Source: a virus. Taken from it: 27,929 nucleotides of DNA. This document shows, one piece after another, positions 18,169-24,547 of this stretch. The stretch covers positions 1-27,929 of the IMG/VR virus record IMGVR_UViG_3300006874_000098; one strand, 5' to 3'. Position 1 is the stretch's first letter. Every line of letters begins with the position of its first letter. The notes under the pieces were generated by a model that worked only from the letters and a program-made list of their open reading frames with translations, ran no database searches and was not told where the DNA came from. Made by a program: the position numbers and the translations under genes.

Positions 18169-18939
18169 ATGGCAATTTGGACAGGCAACCCTACACCATA
18201 TACGTTTCAACAACCGTATCCGTATATTGCACAGCAACCAGCACATGCAAGACAACCTGCAACTTATCCATTTATTGGATATGCTCCTGCTAGTGCAAGA
18301 CAACCTTCTACTTATCATTTAAGAACACCGTTTACATATCATGCAAGGTCACCGTTTACGTATCATAATAGGTATCCTGCTAATGCCCAACAACCGTATA
18401 TAGCTAATAGTCAGACACCGTTTACCTACCATTCAAGACAACCTTCTACTTATCAGGTTCCATATATTGCAAATGCAAGACAACCTTTTACGTATCATGC
18501 AAGGTCACCGTTTACGTATCATAATAGGTCTTCAATAGATTATCAGGTTCCTTATATTGCAAATGCAAGACAACCGTCTACCTATCATGCAAGGTCACCG
18601 TTCACTTATCAGGCAACTGGTAGAACACCGTTTACCTATCAAGCAAGGTCACCGTTTACCTATAGAAACCCTGTAAATGCACAGCAACCTTATATTGCAA
18701 ACGCTAGACAACCCTCTACGTATCAAGTTGTATATCAAGTTCCTACCATTTATGCAACTCCGTATATCTATACTGTTCCTTATATTGCAACAAGACCCAT
18801 TGGGCCTCTTGCAAAAGTCAAGGGTGTTTTTGTAAATGATAGTGGAACTTTAAGGAAGTTGGATGAAGTTTATGTAAATGACAGTGGAACTGCAAGAAAA
18901 ATTCATCAATCAGTTCCAACTGCACAGTATCAAGAATAA
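18169..18939 (+). CDS. Octapeptide-repeat fibre/adhesin-type protein B (256 aa)
   Basis: Residues about 14-207 use the same octapeptide repeat as the gene before it, with a higher share of His-containing units (FTYHA, FTYHN, STYHA). The C-terminus (about 213-246) carries two copies of a short beta unit, KVKGVFVNDSGTLRKL and DEVYVNDSGTARKI, of the V-x-V...G-x-W/R type found in phage fibre proteins. There is no separate large head domain, unlike protein A. The start is fixed by AGGAGATATAAGTAATGG, with AGGAG overlapping the stop of protein A. Likely co-assembles with protein A or is an alternative fibre; this is inference. Confidence 0.72.
   Translation: MAIWTGNPTPYTFQQPYPYIAQQPAHARQPATYPFIGYAPASARQPSTYHLRTPFTYHARSPFTYHNRYPANAQQPYIANSQTPFTYHSRQPSTYQVPYIANARQPFTYHARSPFTYHNRSSIDYQVPYIANARQPSTYHARSPFTYQATGRTPFTYQARSPFTYRNPVNAQQPYIANARQPSTYQVVYQVPTIYATPYIYTVPYIATRPIGPLAKVKGVFVNDSGTLRKLDEVYVNDSGTARKIHQSVPTAQYQE
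18208..18789 (+). repeat. 24-bp coding repeats of protein B, with a 37-bp perfect direct repeat
   Basis: In-frame octapeptide units cover most of the gene. One 37-base stretch at 18337-18373 is repeated exactly at 18493-18529, 156 bases away (52 codons, in frame), so recombination between the copies would delete or add whole units without a frameshift. Confidence 0.85.
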
Positions 18940-18944
18940 AAGGA

Positions 18945-18952
18945 CATAAATA
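18945..18952 (+). promoter_or_regulatory. Late-promoter-like octamer before the 110-aa gene
   Basis: CATAAATA followed by GTAAT, one mismatch to TATAAATA, ending 5 bases before the ATG at 18958. The spacing is the same as at gp25, so the expected transcript start falls on the ATG. AAAAGGA just upstream can serve as the ribosome-binding site only for read-through transcripts. Confidence 0.55.
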
Positions 18953-18957
18953 GTAAT

Positions 18958-19290
18958 ATGGCTATTATTGCAAACCTCTACATAGATCAAGGAACAGACT
19001 TCAGTATCACTGTTGATGTAACTGATTCTGCTGGTGAGATATTGGAATTAGATGATTACACTGCAGCTGCACAGATTAGAAAGACCTATAGTTCTTCGAC
19101 AGTGAGTGCAACTTTTGCTACATCAATTGCAGCGTTGGCAGGTCAAGTAACTATTTCTTTAACTGATACTCAGACATCTGCACTTGAAGCAGGAAGATAT
19201 GTATATGATTTAAATATCACTAGTGCTGCAGGAGTAGTCACAAGAGTAATTGAAGGACAGGCAATCATAACGCCTGGTGTAACAAGGTAA
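18958..19290 (+). CDS. Small virion-associated beta protein (110 aa)
   Basis: The start NLYIDQGTDFSITVDVTDSAGEILELDDYTAAAQIRKTYSS and the end TQTSALEAGRYVYDLNITSAAG...RVIEGQAIITPGVTR match a common phage virion pattern ('DQG.DF...V...G...DL.gY.a..qiR......AG.Y.YDl......V.ri.eG...v.p.vT'), an immunoglobulin-like beta-sandwich protein encoded near tail fibres. Its length is normal for that group. It probably forms part of the fibre or baseplate collar. The next gene begins 4 bases after its stop, suggesting an operon with the 72-aa gene and the amidinotransferase. Confidence 0.72.
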   Translation: MAIIANLYIDQGTDFSITVDVTDSAGEILELDDYTAAAQIRKTYSSSTVSATFATSIAALAGQVTISLTDTQTSALEAGRYVYDLNITSAAGVVTRVIEGQAIITPGVTR

Positions 19291-19294
19291 TAAT

Positions 19295-19513
19295 ATGTCA
19301 GGAAATATTAAAGCAAGAGTTTTACAAACAAACACTATTCGTGCAAAACAGGTTGCAATTGGTAACTCAGCAACTAATGTAAACTTGTCTGCAAAATCTA
19401 TCAATGAACTTGCAGATGTTAATGTGGTTGAAACAGATGATGGACTTCTTTCTTATGATGCAGCTACGGATAAGTGGGTTACAAAAACTGTTTTAGATGG
19501 TGGAACATTCTAA
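19295..19513 (+). CDS. Small fibre-type protein ending in DGGTF (72 aa)
   Basis: SGNIKARVLQTNTIRAKQVAIG at the N-terminus and SINELADVNVVETDDGLLSYDAATDKWVTKTV near the C-terminus follow the 'L.DV.......G.lL.YD....kW' pattern of phage fibre proteins. The last five residues, DGGTF, recur exactly at the end of the 510-aa fibre and as DGGTL in the 86-aa fibre. It has too few residues to be a shaft; it may be a fibre tip, connector or chaperone. It lies 3 bases before the GTG start of the amidinotransferase. Confidence 0.7.
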   Translation: MSGNIKARVLQTNTIRAKQVAIGNSATNVNLSAKSINELADVNVVETDDGLLSYDAATDKWVTKTVLDGGTF

Positions 19514-19516
19514 TCA

Positions 19517-20419
19517 GTGAGTCCTACTTTATGGTCATGTGATGAGTGGTCACCCCTAAAAGAAATCATTATTGGTTCACTCAAGGGTCACGAACAACTC
19601 AAAAAATATTCTTACTACATTAAAGATATTTCTATAATAAGAGATATCTTAGATGAAGCACAAGAAGGGTTAGATACCTTTCAATCTATTTTAGAAAAAC
19701 TTAACATAAAGGTTTACAGACCACATGGTTTCTGTTATAATGTAAGAGACTGTGCTGTAGTCATAGAAGATACAATTCTAGAATCTTCGATGAGATATAA
19801 AGAAGAATACGGTTATCTTGAAACATTAAAACCTATTTTTGAAGAAAAGGTTTCAGAGGGTGCAAAATTAATTACTGCACCAAAACCTACATGGAGACCT
19901 TGGGTAAATCCAAACGAACCTATTTTTGATGCAGCTAACATATGTCGATTAGGTAAGGACATATTAATCAGTATAAATGAAACTGCAAATGAACATGGAA
20001 GAGATTGGGTCTTTAAAACATTCAATCATTTAAATCACCATCATATAGTTCAAAAAGAAAGAATATCACACATTGACACTACCTTTGTTCCAATATCTAA
20101 CGATACAGTTATGATAAATCAGGAAAGAGTAAAAGAGATACCATCCGTATTTAAAGATTGGAAACATATCTTTATCAATATTGAGGACATGAATAAGGAA
20201 AAACCACCTATTGTGACGACAAGATGTGCATCGGCATTTATTGGAATGAATACCCTTTCTATAGATAATAATACTGTATGTGTCAATGAAAGGGAAGTAA
20301 AATTAATAGAAAAATTAGAAAGACATAACTTTAATTGCATACCTATACCCCTCAAACAAACTAGAACTCTATCAGGTGGACTGCATTGTTGCACTTTAGA
20401 TTTACTTAGAACATCTTAA
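19517..20419 (+). CDS. Amidinotransferase (glycine/inosamine amidinotransferase family)
   Basis: A 300-residue enzyme of the guanidino-group modifying superfamily, which transfers the amidino group of arginine to an amine acceptor through a cysteine adduct. Visible family motifs: CDEWSPLKEIIIG at 8-20; NVRDCAVVIEDTILESSMRY at 75-94; FDAAN at 137-141 (FDAAD in human AGAT, around the catalytic Asp); HIDTTF at 185-190 (catalytic His in HIDATF of AGAT); and GGLHCCTLDLLR at 287-298, with Cys291 in the place of AGAT Cys407. All catalytic positions look intact. The start is GTG at 19517, the only plausible start before CDEWSPL, and has no clear ribosome-binding site, so translation probably depends on coupling to the preceding gene (3-base gap). 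The acceptor is unknown; glycine, a sugar amine or a fibre-associated amine are possible. Deiminase or hydrolase activity cannot be ruled out. Confidence 0.85.
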   Translation: MSPTLWSCDEWSPLKEIIIGSLKGHEQLKKYSYYIKDISIIRDILDEAQEGLDTFQSILEKLNIKVYRPHGFCYNVRDCAVVIEDTILESSMRYKEEYGYLETLKPIFEEKVSEGAKLITAPKPTWRPWVNPNEPIFDAANICRLGKDILISINETANEHGRDWVFKTFNHLNHHHIVQKERISHIDTTFVPISNDTVMINQERVKEIPSVFKDWKHIFINIEDMNKEKPPIVTTRCASAFIGMNTLSIDNNTVCVNEREVKLIEKLERHNFNCIPIPLKQTRTLSGGLHCCTLDLLRTS

Positions 20420-20422
20420 TGT

Positions 20423-20430
20423 TATAAATA
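20423..20430 (+). promoter_or_regulatory. T4-type late promoter before the 510-aa fibre
   Basis: A perfect TATAAATA just after the amidinotransferase stop. Its predicted start would give a leader of about 129 bases, by far the longest in the window. Confidence 0.75.
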
Positions 20431-20435
20431 TTAGT

Positions 20436-20564
20436 ATCAAATCAAGGTGTCATTCAGTGAGACACGACCCACATAGTGAGTGGAGAGTATATAATGTATC
20501 TTTCTCGGAAAGTGAAGAGAAAAAATCTTAATTAAGCTTTTTAAAAAATTTCAAGGAGAAATAA
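20436..20564 (+). promoter_or_regulatory. Long structured 5' leader with a small ORF
   Basis: Downstream of the late promoter are three possible stem-loops: GTGTC/GACAC (20447-20465), CCAC/GTGG (20469-20483) and CTTTC/GAAAG with a TCG loop (20500-20512). A 13-codon ORF (MYLSRKVKRKNLN, 20494-20535) has GGAGAG six bases before its ATG. The real gene has its own AAGGAGAAATAA site. The function is unknown; stems are short. Confidence 0.35.
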
Positions 20565-22097
20565 ATGGCTACAGTAATTCAAATTAAAAGGTCGACTGGT
20601 TTATCCGCTCCAACGACTTCTGACTTATCAGAAGGAGAATTGGCGTATGTCCAAGACCGTGCAAACAGTGGTGCTTCGGCAAAATTGTTTATTGAATCTG
20701 TTGATTCTGATAACTCTACTCCATTAATACACGCAATCGGTGGTAAATACTTCACCGATATGTTGAGTGGTTCATCTGCAACACCTGCTAACTTTAAAGT
20801 TGGTAACGGTGCTACATCAGGTGGTTCTATTCAGTTGATGGAAGATTCAGACAACGGTGTTCACTCTGTAGGTTTGAAAGCTCCTGACTCAGTTGCTGCT
20901 GATCTTACTTTTGTTCTACCAGGCTCAGACGGTAGTGCAAACCAAGTATTAGCAACAGACGGTTCAGGTAACCTTTCATTCTTATCAACAACTTCAACAC
21001 TTGCTGGTGCAACAGACTCAGATATCTCTGCTCCTTCATCAGGACAAGTTCTTGTTCATGATGGTTCAGATTCATTTGACAACGTAAGTATCTCAGGTGA
21101 CGCAACACTTGCTTCAGATGGTTCTCTAACAATTTCTGCTGGTGCAGTTGAGAACTCAATGTTAGCAGGTTCAATCTCATATGATAAGATTGACTTCTTA
21201 ATTGACGAAGACAACATGGCATCTGATTCAGATGTTAAAGTTCCTTCTCAACAGTCAGTTAAAGCATATGTTGATTCACAATTAACAGCACAAGATGTTG
21301 ACTTCGCTGGTGACAGTGGAACAGGTGCAGTTGATTTAGACTCACAATCATTGACTATTGCAGGAACAACTAACGAAATCGTTACTTCTGCTTCAGGTCA
21401 AACTTTAACAGTTGGTCTTCCTACTAATGTCACAACTCAAGGTAACTTGACAGTTGGTGGATATCTTGCAGGGCCTGCTTCCTTCACAATCGACCCAGCT
21501 GCAGTTGGTGACGATACAGGAACAGTTATCATTGCTGGTAACCTACAAGTAGACGGAACAACAACAACAATCAATTCAACAACAGTTGCAATTGATGACT
21601 TAAACTTCTCAATAGCTTCAGACGCTGCTGATTCAGCTGGTGCCAACGGTGCTGGTATTACAATCGGTGGTGCAGGTGCAACCTTCACATATACCCATGC
21701 AGACACTTCATGGAATATGAACAAGTCATTGAACATCACAGGTGGTTTATCACTAAGTAGTTCAATTACTGAGATTGATGGTGCAGCTCCAACTGCTGGA
21801 CAACTATTAATTGGTAATGGTTCTAATGGAGACATGGAACTTGCTACTTTAACTGCTGGTGAAGGACTTGACGTAACTAACGCTGACGGTGCAATCACAT
21901 TATCAGCTGAAGATGCTACTGCTAGTAATAAAGGTATTGCTTCATTCTCAGGTTCATACTTCACTGTAACTTCAGGGGATGTTGCTATCAACAATGCTAC
22001 AACATCTGCAAAAGGTATTGCAAGCTTTGATTCATCTAACTTCACAGTAAGTTCAGGTGCTGTCTCTGTTTCAGCTATAGACGGCGGAACATTTTAA
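20565..22097 (+). CDS. Modular tail fibre protein (510 aa) ending in DGGTF
   Basis: The N-terminus MATVIQIKRSTGLSAPTTSDLSEGELAYV is the common phage fibre head ('IQ.kRS....P....L..GELAy') also seen in the next gene. The middle contains IDEDNMASDSDVKVPSQQSVKAYVDSQL (about 215-245), a unit repeated twice in the 801-aa fibre, and a GNLQVDGTTTTINSTTVAIDDLNF module (about 325-350) found in two other genes here. The C-terminal part has two KGIASF...F.V.SG.V units and the terminal DGGTF. No enzyme motif is seen. Expressed from its own late promoter with a long leader, so probably a major fibre subunit; a receptor-binding role is inferred. Confidence 0.82.
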   Translation: MATVIQIKRSTGLSAPTTSDLSEGELAYVQDRANSGASAKLFIESVDSDNSTPLIHAIGGKYFTDMLSGSSATPANFKVGNGATSGGSIQLMEDSDNGVHSVGLKAPDSVAADLTFVLPGSDGSANQVLATDGSGNLSFLSTTSTLAGATDSDISAPSSGQVLVHDGSDSFDNVSISGDATLASDGSLTISAGAVENSMLAGSISYDKIDFLIDEDNMASDSDVKVPSQQSVKAYVDSQLTAQDVDFAGDSGTGAVDLDSQSLTIAGTTNEIVTSASGQTLTVGLPTNVTTQGNLTVGGYLAGPASFTIDPAAVGDDTGTVIIAGNLQVDGTTTTINSTTVAIDDLNFSIASDAADSAGANGAGITIGGAGATFTYTHADTSWNMNKSLNITGGLSLSSSITEIDGAAPTAGQLLIGNGSNGDMELATLTAGEGLDVTNADGAITLSAEDATASNKGIASFSGSYFTVTSGDVAINNATTSAKGIASFDSSNFTVSSGAVSVSAIDGGTF

Positions 22098-22124
22098 TAA
22101 CACTTAAGTCTATAGGAGAAGCTC

Positions 22125-22952
22125 ATGGCAACAGTAATACAATTTAAAAGAAGTTCCACTCAAGGTGCAACACCTACTACAGGTGACTTGTCTTTGGGGG
22201 AACTTGCTGTCAATACCTATTCAGGTAGATTCTACACTGAAAAGAACGATGGTAGTGCAGCTGTTGTAGAGGTTGGTTCTAATCCATCAACCTTAACTGT
22301 GAATGATGCATTTTCCTTTCCTACAAGTGACGGTTCCTCAAATCAGATTTTAAAAACTGATGGTTCAGGAACTTTGAGTTGGTCAGACCAACCTTCATCA
22401 GGTGTAAAAACCTACACTTATACTATTACAACTACAACTACTTCTATTAGTGGTTCAGATGATAATAGTGATACTCTTGTATATACCTCAGGGTATGAGC
22501 AAGTGTATATCAATGGTGTGAAGTTGGTTGGTGGTGGTGCAGACTATACTGCAACCAATTCTTCCACAATCACTTTAACGGAAAACGCATTAAGTGGTGA
22601 TGTTGTTGAAGTTATTGCAATCACAAGTGCAGCTAATCTTGTTCAAGGTTACTTCACTGAGAGTTCATTTTCAACTACATCAAGTGATCAAATATTATCT
22701 GCAAATGCATTAGCAAATAAAGCAGTTAAATATGTGATTTCCGCCACTCACGCATCAGCAGGCACTCACGCAGCTGAAGTTTTATTGGTGAACAATGGTA
22801 GTAGTGCATACTTTGTGCAATACGGTGATGTTTATTCAGCATCATCGTTGTTTACATTGAATGCAGATGTTTCAGGTGGTAATGCTAGATTACTAGTTAC
22901 TCCTGCAAACACAGATACTACAATCGATACATTCCAAATCAGGTTATCATAA
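22125..22952 (+). CDS. Tail fibre protein with shared C-terminal domain (275 aa)
   Basis: The head MATVIQFKRSSTQGATPTTGDLSLGELAVNT pairs it with the preceding gene as a paralogue. Residues about 100-168 hold a beta module with YINGVKLVGGGADYTATNSSTITLTENALSGDVVEVIAI, the 'NG..L..g.DYT' type common in phage fibres. Residues 199-275 form a domain (KYVISATHASAGTHAAEVLLVNNGSSAYF...LLVTPANTDTT) also present at the ends of the next two genes. TATAGGAGA lies upstream as ribosome-binding site. Likely a fibre or fibre-tip subunit. Confidence 0.8.
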   Translation: MATVIQFKRSSTQGATPTTGDLSLGELAVNTYSGRFYTEKNDGSAAVVEVGSNPSTLTVNDAFSFPTSDGSSNQILKTDGSGTLSWSDQPSSGVKTYTYTITTTTTSISGSDDNSDTLVYTSGYEQVYINGVKLVGGGADYTATNSSTITLTENALSGDVVEVIAITSAANLVQGYFTESSFSTTSSDQILSANALANKAVKYVISATHASAGTHAAEVLLVNNGSSAYFVQYGDVYSASSLFTLNADVSGGNARLLVTPANTDTTIDTFQIRLS

Positions 22953-22965
22953 GGAGATATGAATA

Positions 22966-23376
22966 ATGGCTAAAACGAAAGCATTTGAAATAGCAGAACT
23001 TATTCGTCATCTTCGATATGATGCTGATAACGATGTTATTACAACAGAAAAAGCTACTCGGGATAAAAACAAAAAGAGAGGTAATGCAACTAGAACATCC
23101 ACAGATGAATTTGCATTAGACACTTTCACAAAAACTGATTACAGAGCTGCAAGATATATTGTAGCAATGTCAGATGGTGCAAAGTTTCACTCTACAGAAG
23201 TTGTTTTGGTTCATGATGGTAGTTCTGTAACAATGACACAATATGGAACACTTAAATCTCATTCATTGGCATCCTTTGATTCAGATATTAGTGGTTCAGA
23301 TGTTAGATTGTTAGTAACACCAGCGTCTACCTCATCAACAGTTATCAAATATGATAGAACAGTTGTAGAAGCATAA
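22966..23376 (+). CDS. Small fibre protein with shared C-terminal domain (136 aa)
   Basis: An N-terminal polar and basic segment (FEIAELIRHLRYDADNDVI, then TRDKNKKRGN) of about 55 residues is joined to the same 77-residue C-terminal domain (60-136, RYIVAMSDGAKFHSTEVVLVHDGSSVTMTQYG...RLLVTPAS) as its neighbours. This looks like a minimal anchor plus head. It starts 13 bases after the previous stop with AAGGAGATATGAATAATGG. The intrinsic terminator after it ends this transcription unit. Exact role unknown. Confidence 0.78.
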   Translation: MAKTKAFEIAELIRHLRYDADNDVITTEKATRDKNKKRGNATRTSTDEFALDTFTKTDYRAARYIVAMSDGAKFHSTEVVLVHDGSSVTMTQYGTLKSHSLASFDSDISGSDVRLLVTPASTSSTVIKYDRTVVEA

Positions 23377-23399
23377 CGATAAGTTTTGACAAAAACTTT

Positions 23400-23428
23400 G
23401 AAAGGGGACTTTATGTCCCCTTTCTTTT
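23400..23428 (+). terminator. Intrinsic terminator
   Basis: GAAAGGGGAC / GTCCCCTTTC form a perfect 10-bp stem with a TTTAT loop, followed by TTTT, 24 bases after the preceding stop. Confidence 0.9.
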
Positions 23429-23441
23429 ACCTATAAAAAAC

Positions 23442-23449
23442 TATAAATA
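23442..23449 (+). promoter_or_regulatory. T4-type late promoter after the terminator
   Basis: A perfect TATAAATA followed by GTAT, 29 bases before the ATG at 23479. It restarts transcription directly behind the terminator. Confidence 0.82.
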
Positions 23450-23478
23450 GTATTTGTAATTAGAGAGATAATTAGAGT

Positions 23479-24219
23479 ATGGCAACCAAAAAGAATTTAA
23501 TAGCTGATATTGGAATAGAGACACACGGTAGTTTGACTGTAGATGGTAATGCAACCATCACAGGAAACCTAACAGTAAATGGAACCAGTAATACAGTGGA
23601 ATCCACAACCACATCGGTTGAGGATAACCTTATTGAGCTTGCAAATAATAACACTAGTTCTGATACACTTGATATTGGTATATACGGTAACTATGACGAT
23701 GGACTAGCAGATGGGGCATCAGAGTATACAGGATTCTTTAGAGATGCAAGTGATTCCACATGGAAACTATTTGATGGATTAGAAGTTGAGCCTGGTTCTA
23801 CTGTTAATATTTCAGGGTCAGGATTTGCAAAAGCAGCTTTAGAAGTTGGTGACTTATCATGCACAACCATTACTGCATCTGATTCACTTACTATTGACAG
23901 TTTAGTAGTAGATTCCTCAAGTGGTTCTACATTAGAAACTACAAGTGAGACAGATTTAGATTCTTGGGCAACTTCTACATATAGAAGTGCAAAATATGTT
24001 CTTCAAGCAACCGAAGGAACTAAATACCATACAACAGAAGTTATAGTTATACATGATGGAAGTGATGCATACTTCACACAATTCGGTGAAATTATCACAA
24101 CTTCATCATTGTTTGAGGTTTCGACCTCAGTAGAAAGTGGAAGTGTAAAATTAAAAGTTACACCTGCTTCTGCAAATTCAACAGTTTTTAAATGGTCAAG
24201 AACTTTAATTAAAATTTAA
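23479..24219 (+). CDS. Tail fibre protein with shared C-terminal domain (246 aa)
   Basis: Residues about 17-100 carry the module GSLTVDGNATITGNLTVNGTSNTVESTT, then EDNLIELANN...DIGIYGNY and FFRDASDSTWKLFDGL, which recurs in the 510-aa and 801-aa fibres and is widespread in marine phage fibres. Residues 169-246 (KYVLQATEGTKYHTTEVIVIHDGSDAYFTQFGEI...KLKVTPAS) are the shared head domain of the two genes upstream. So it combines a shaft module from one fibre class with a head from another. Own late promoter; AGAGAGATAATTAGAGT leader with weak ribosome-binding site. Confidence 0.8.
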   Translation: MATKKNLIADIGIETHGSLTVDGNATITGNLTVNGTSNTVESTTTSVEDNLIELANNNTSSDTLDIGIYGNYDDGLADGASEYTGFFRDASDSTWKLFDGLEVEPGSTVNISGSGFAKAALEVGDLSCTTITASDSLTIDSLVVDSSSGSTLETTSETDLDSWATSTYRSAKYVLQATEGTKYHTTEVIVIHDGSDAYFTQFGEIITTSSLFEVSTSVESGSVKLKVTPASANSTVFKWSRTLIKI

Positions 24220-24241
24220 TACCTCTTGACGATTAAGAAGT

Positions 24242-24249
24242 GATAAATA
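24242..24249 (+). promoter_or_regulatory. Weak late-promoter-like octamer
   Basis: GATAAATA, one mismatch to the octamer, 37 bases before the ATG at 24287. It lies between ACGATT (24229) and AATCGT (24266), an inverted repeat with a 31-base spacer. Confidence 0.4.
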
Positions 24250-24286
24250 AAAGAGTTAAAACCACAATCGTTAGGACACACAAACT

Positions 24287-24547
24287 ATGGCAACACAAAA
24301 TACCTTTGTTATAGAGTATGGATTGTCGGTTGGTTCCACTGAGGTCATCAATTCGTCAGGTAAGTTGCAGGCAGCTGCAATCTCAGAGTTGGATACAGAT
24401 AATCTCTCAGAAGGTTCCACGAATCAATACTTTACAAACACAAGAGCGAGAGGTGCAATATCACTTGCATCAGGTGAAAGTAACTTGAGTTACGACTCTT
24501 CAACTGGTAAAATATCGTTACCACAGGTTGATGGAGGCACATTATAA
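24287..24547 (+). CDS. Small fibre protein ending in DGGTL (86 aa)
   Basis: NTFVIEYGLSVGSTEVINSSGKLQAAAI at the start resembles the start of the next gene (NFIIKNGLTVGTTEVITSSGSITSAAV), so the two are paralogous at the N-terminus. Then comes one LSEGSTNQYFTNTRARGAISLAS unit, YDSSTGKISLPQ, and the DGGTL end shared in form with two other genes here. It overlaps the 801-aa gene by one base (TAATG). It may be a truncated duplicate, a connector, or a partner needed for folding of the large fibre. Confidence 0.75.
   Translation: MATQNTFVIEYGLSVGSTEVINSSGKLQAAAISELDTDNLSEGSTNQYFTNTRARGAISLASGESNLSYDSSTGKISLPQVDGGTL

Noticed and set aside
21437-22045. Reverse-strand 202-residue frame opposite the 510-aa fibre, and a similar 210-residue one at 26127-26759
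   Set aside because: Both mirror Ser/Thr/Ala-rich fibre coding sequence, lack ribosome-binding sites and lie fully inside well-supported genes.
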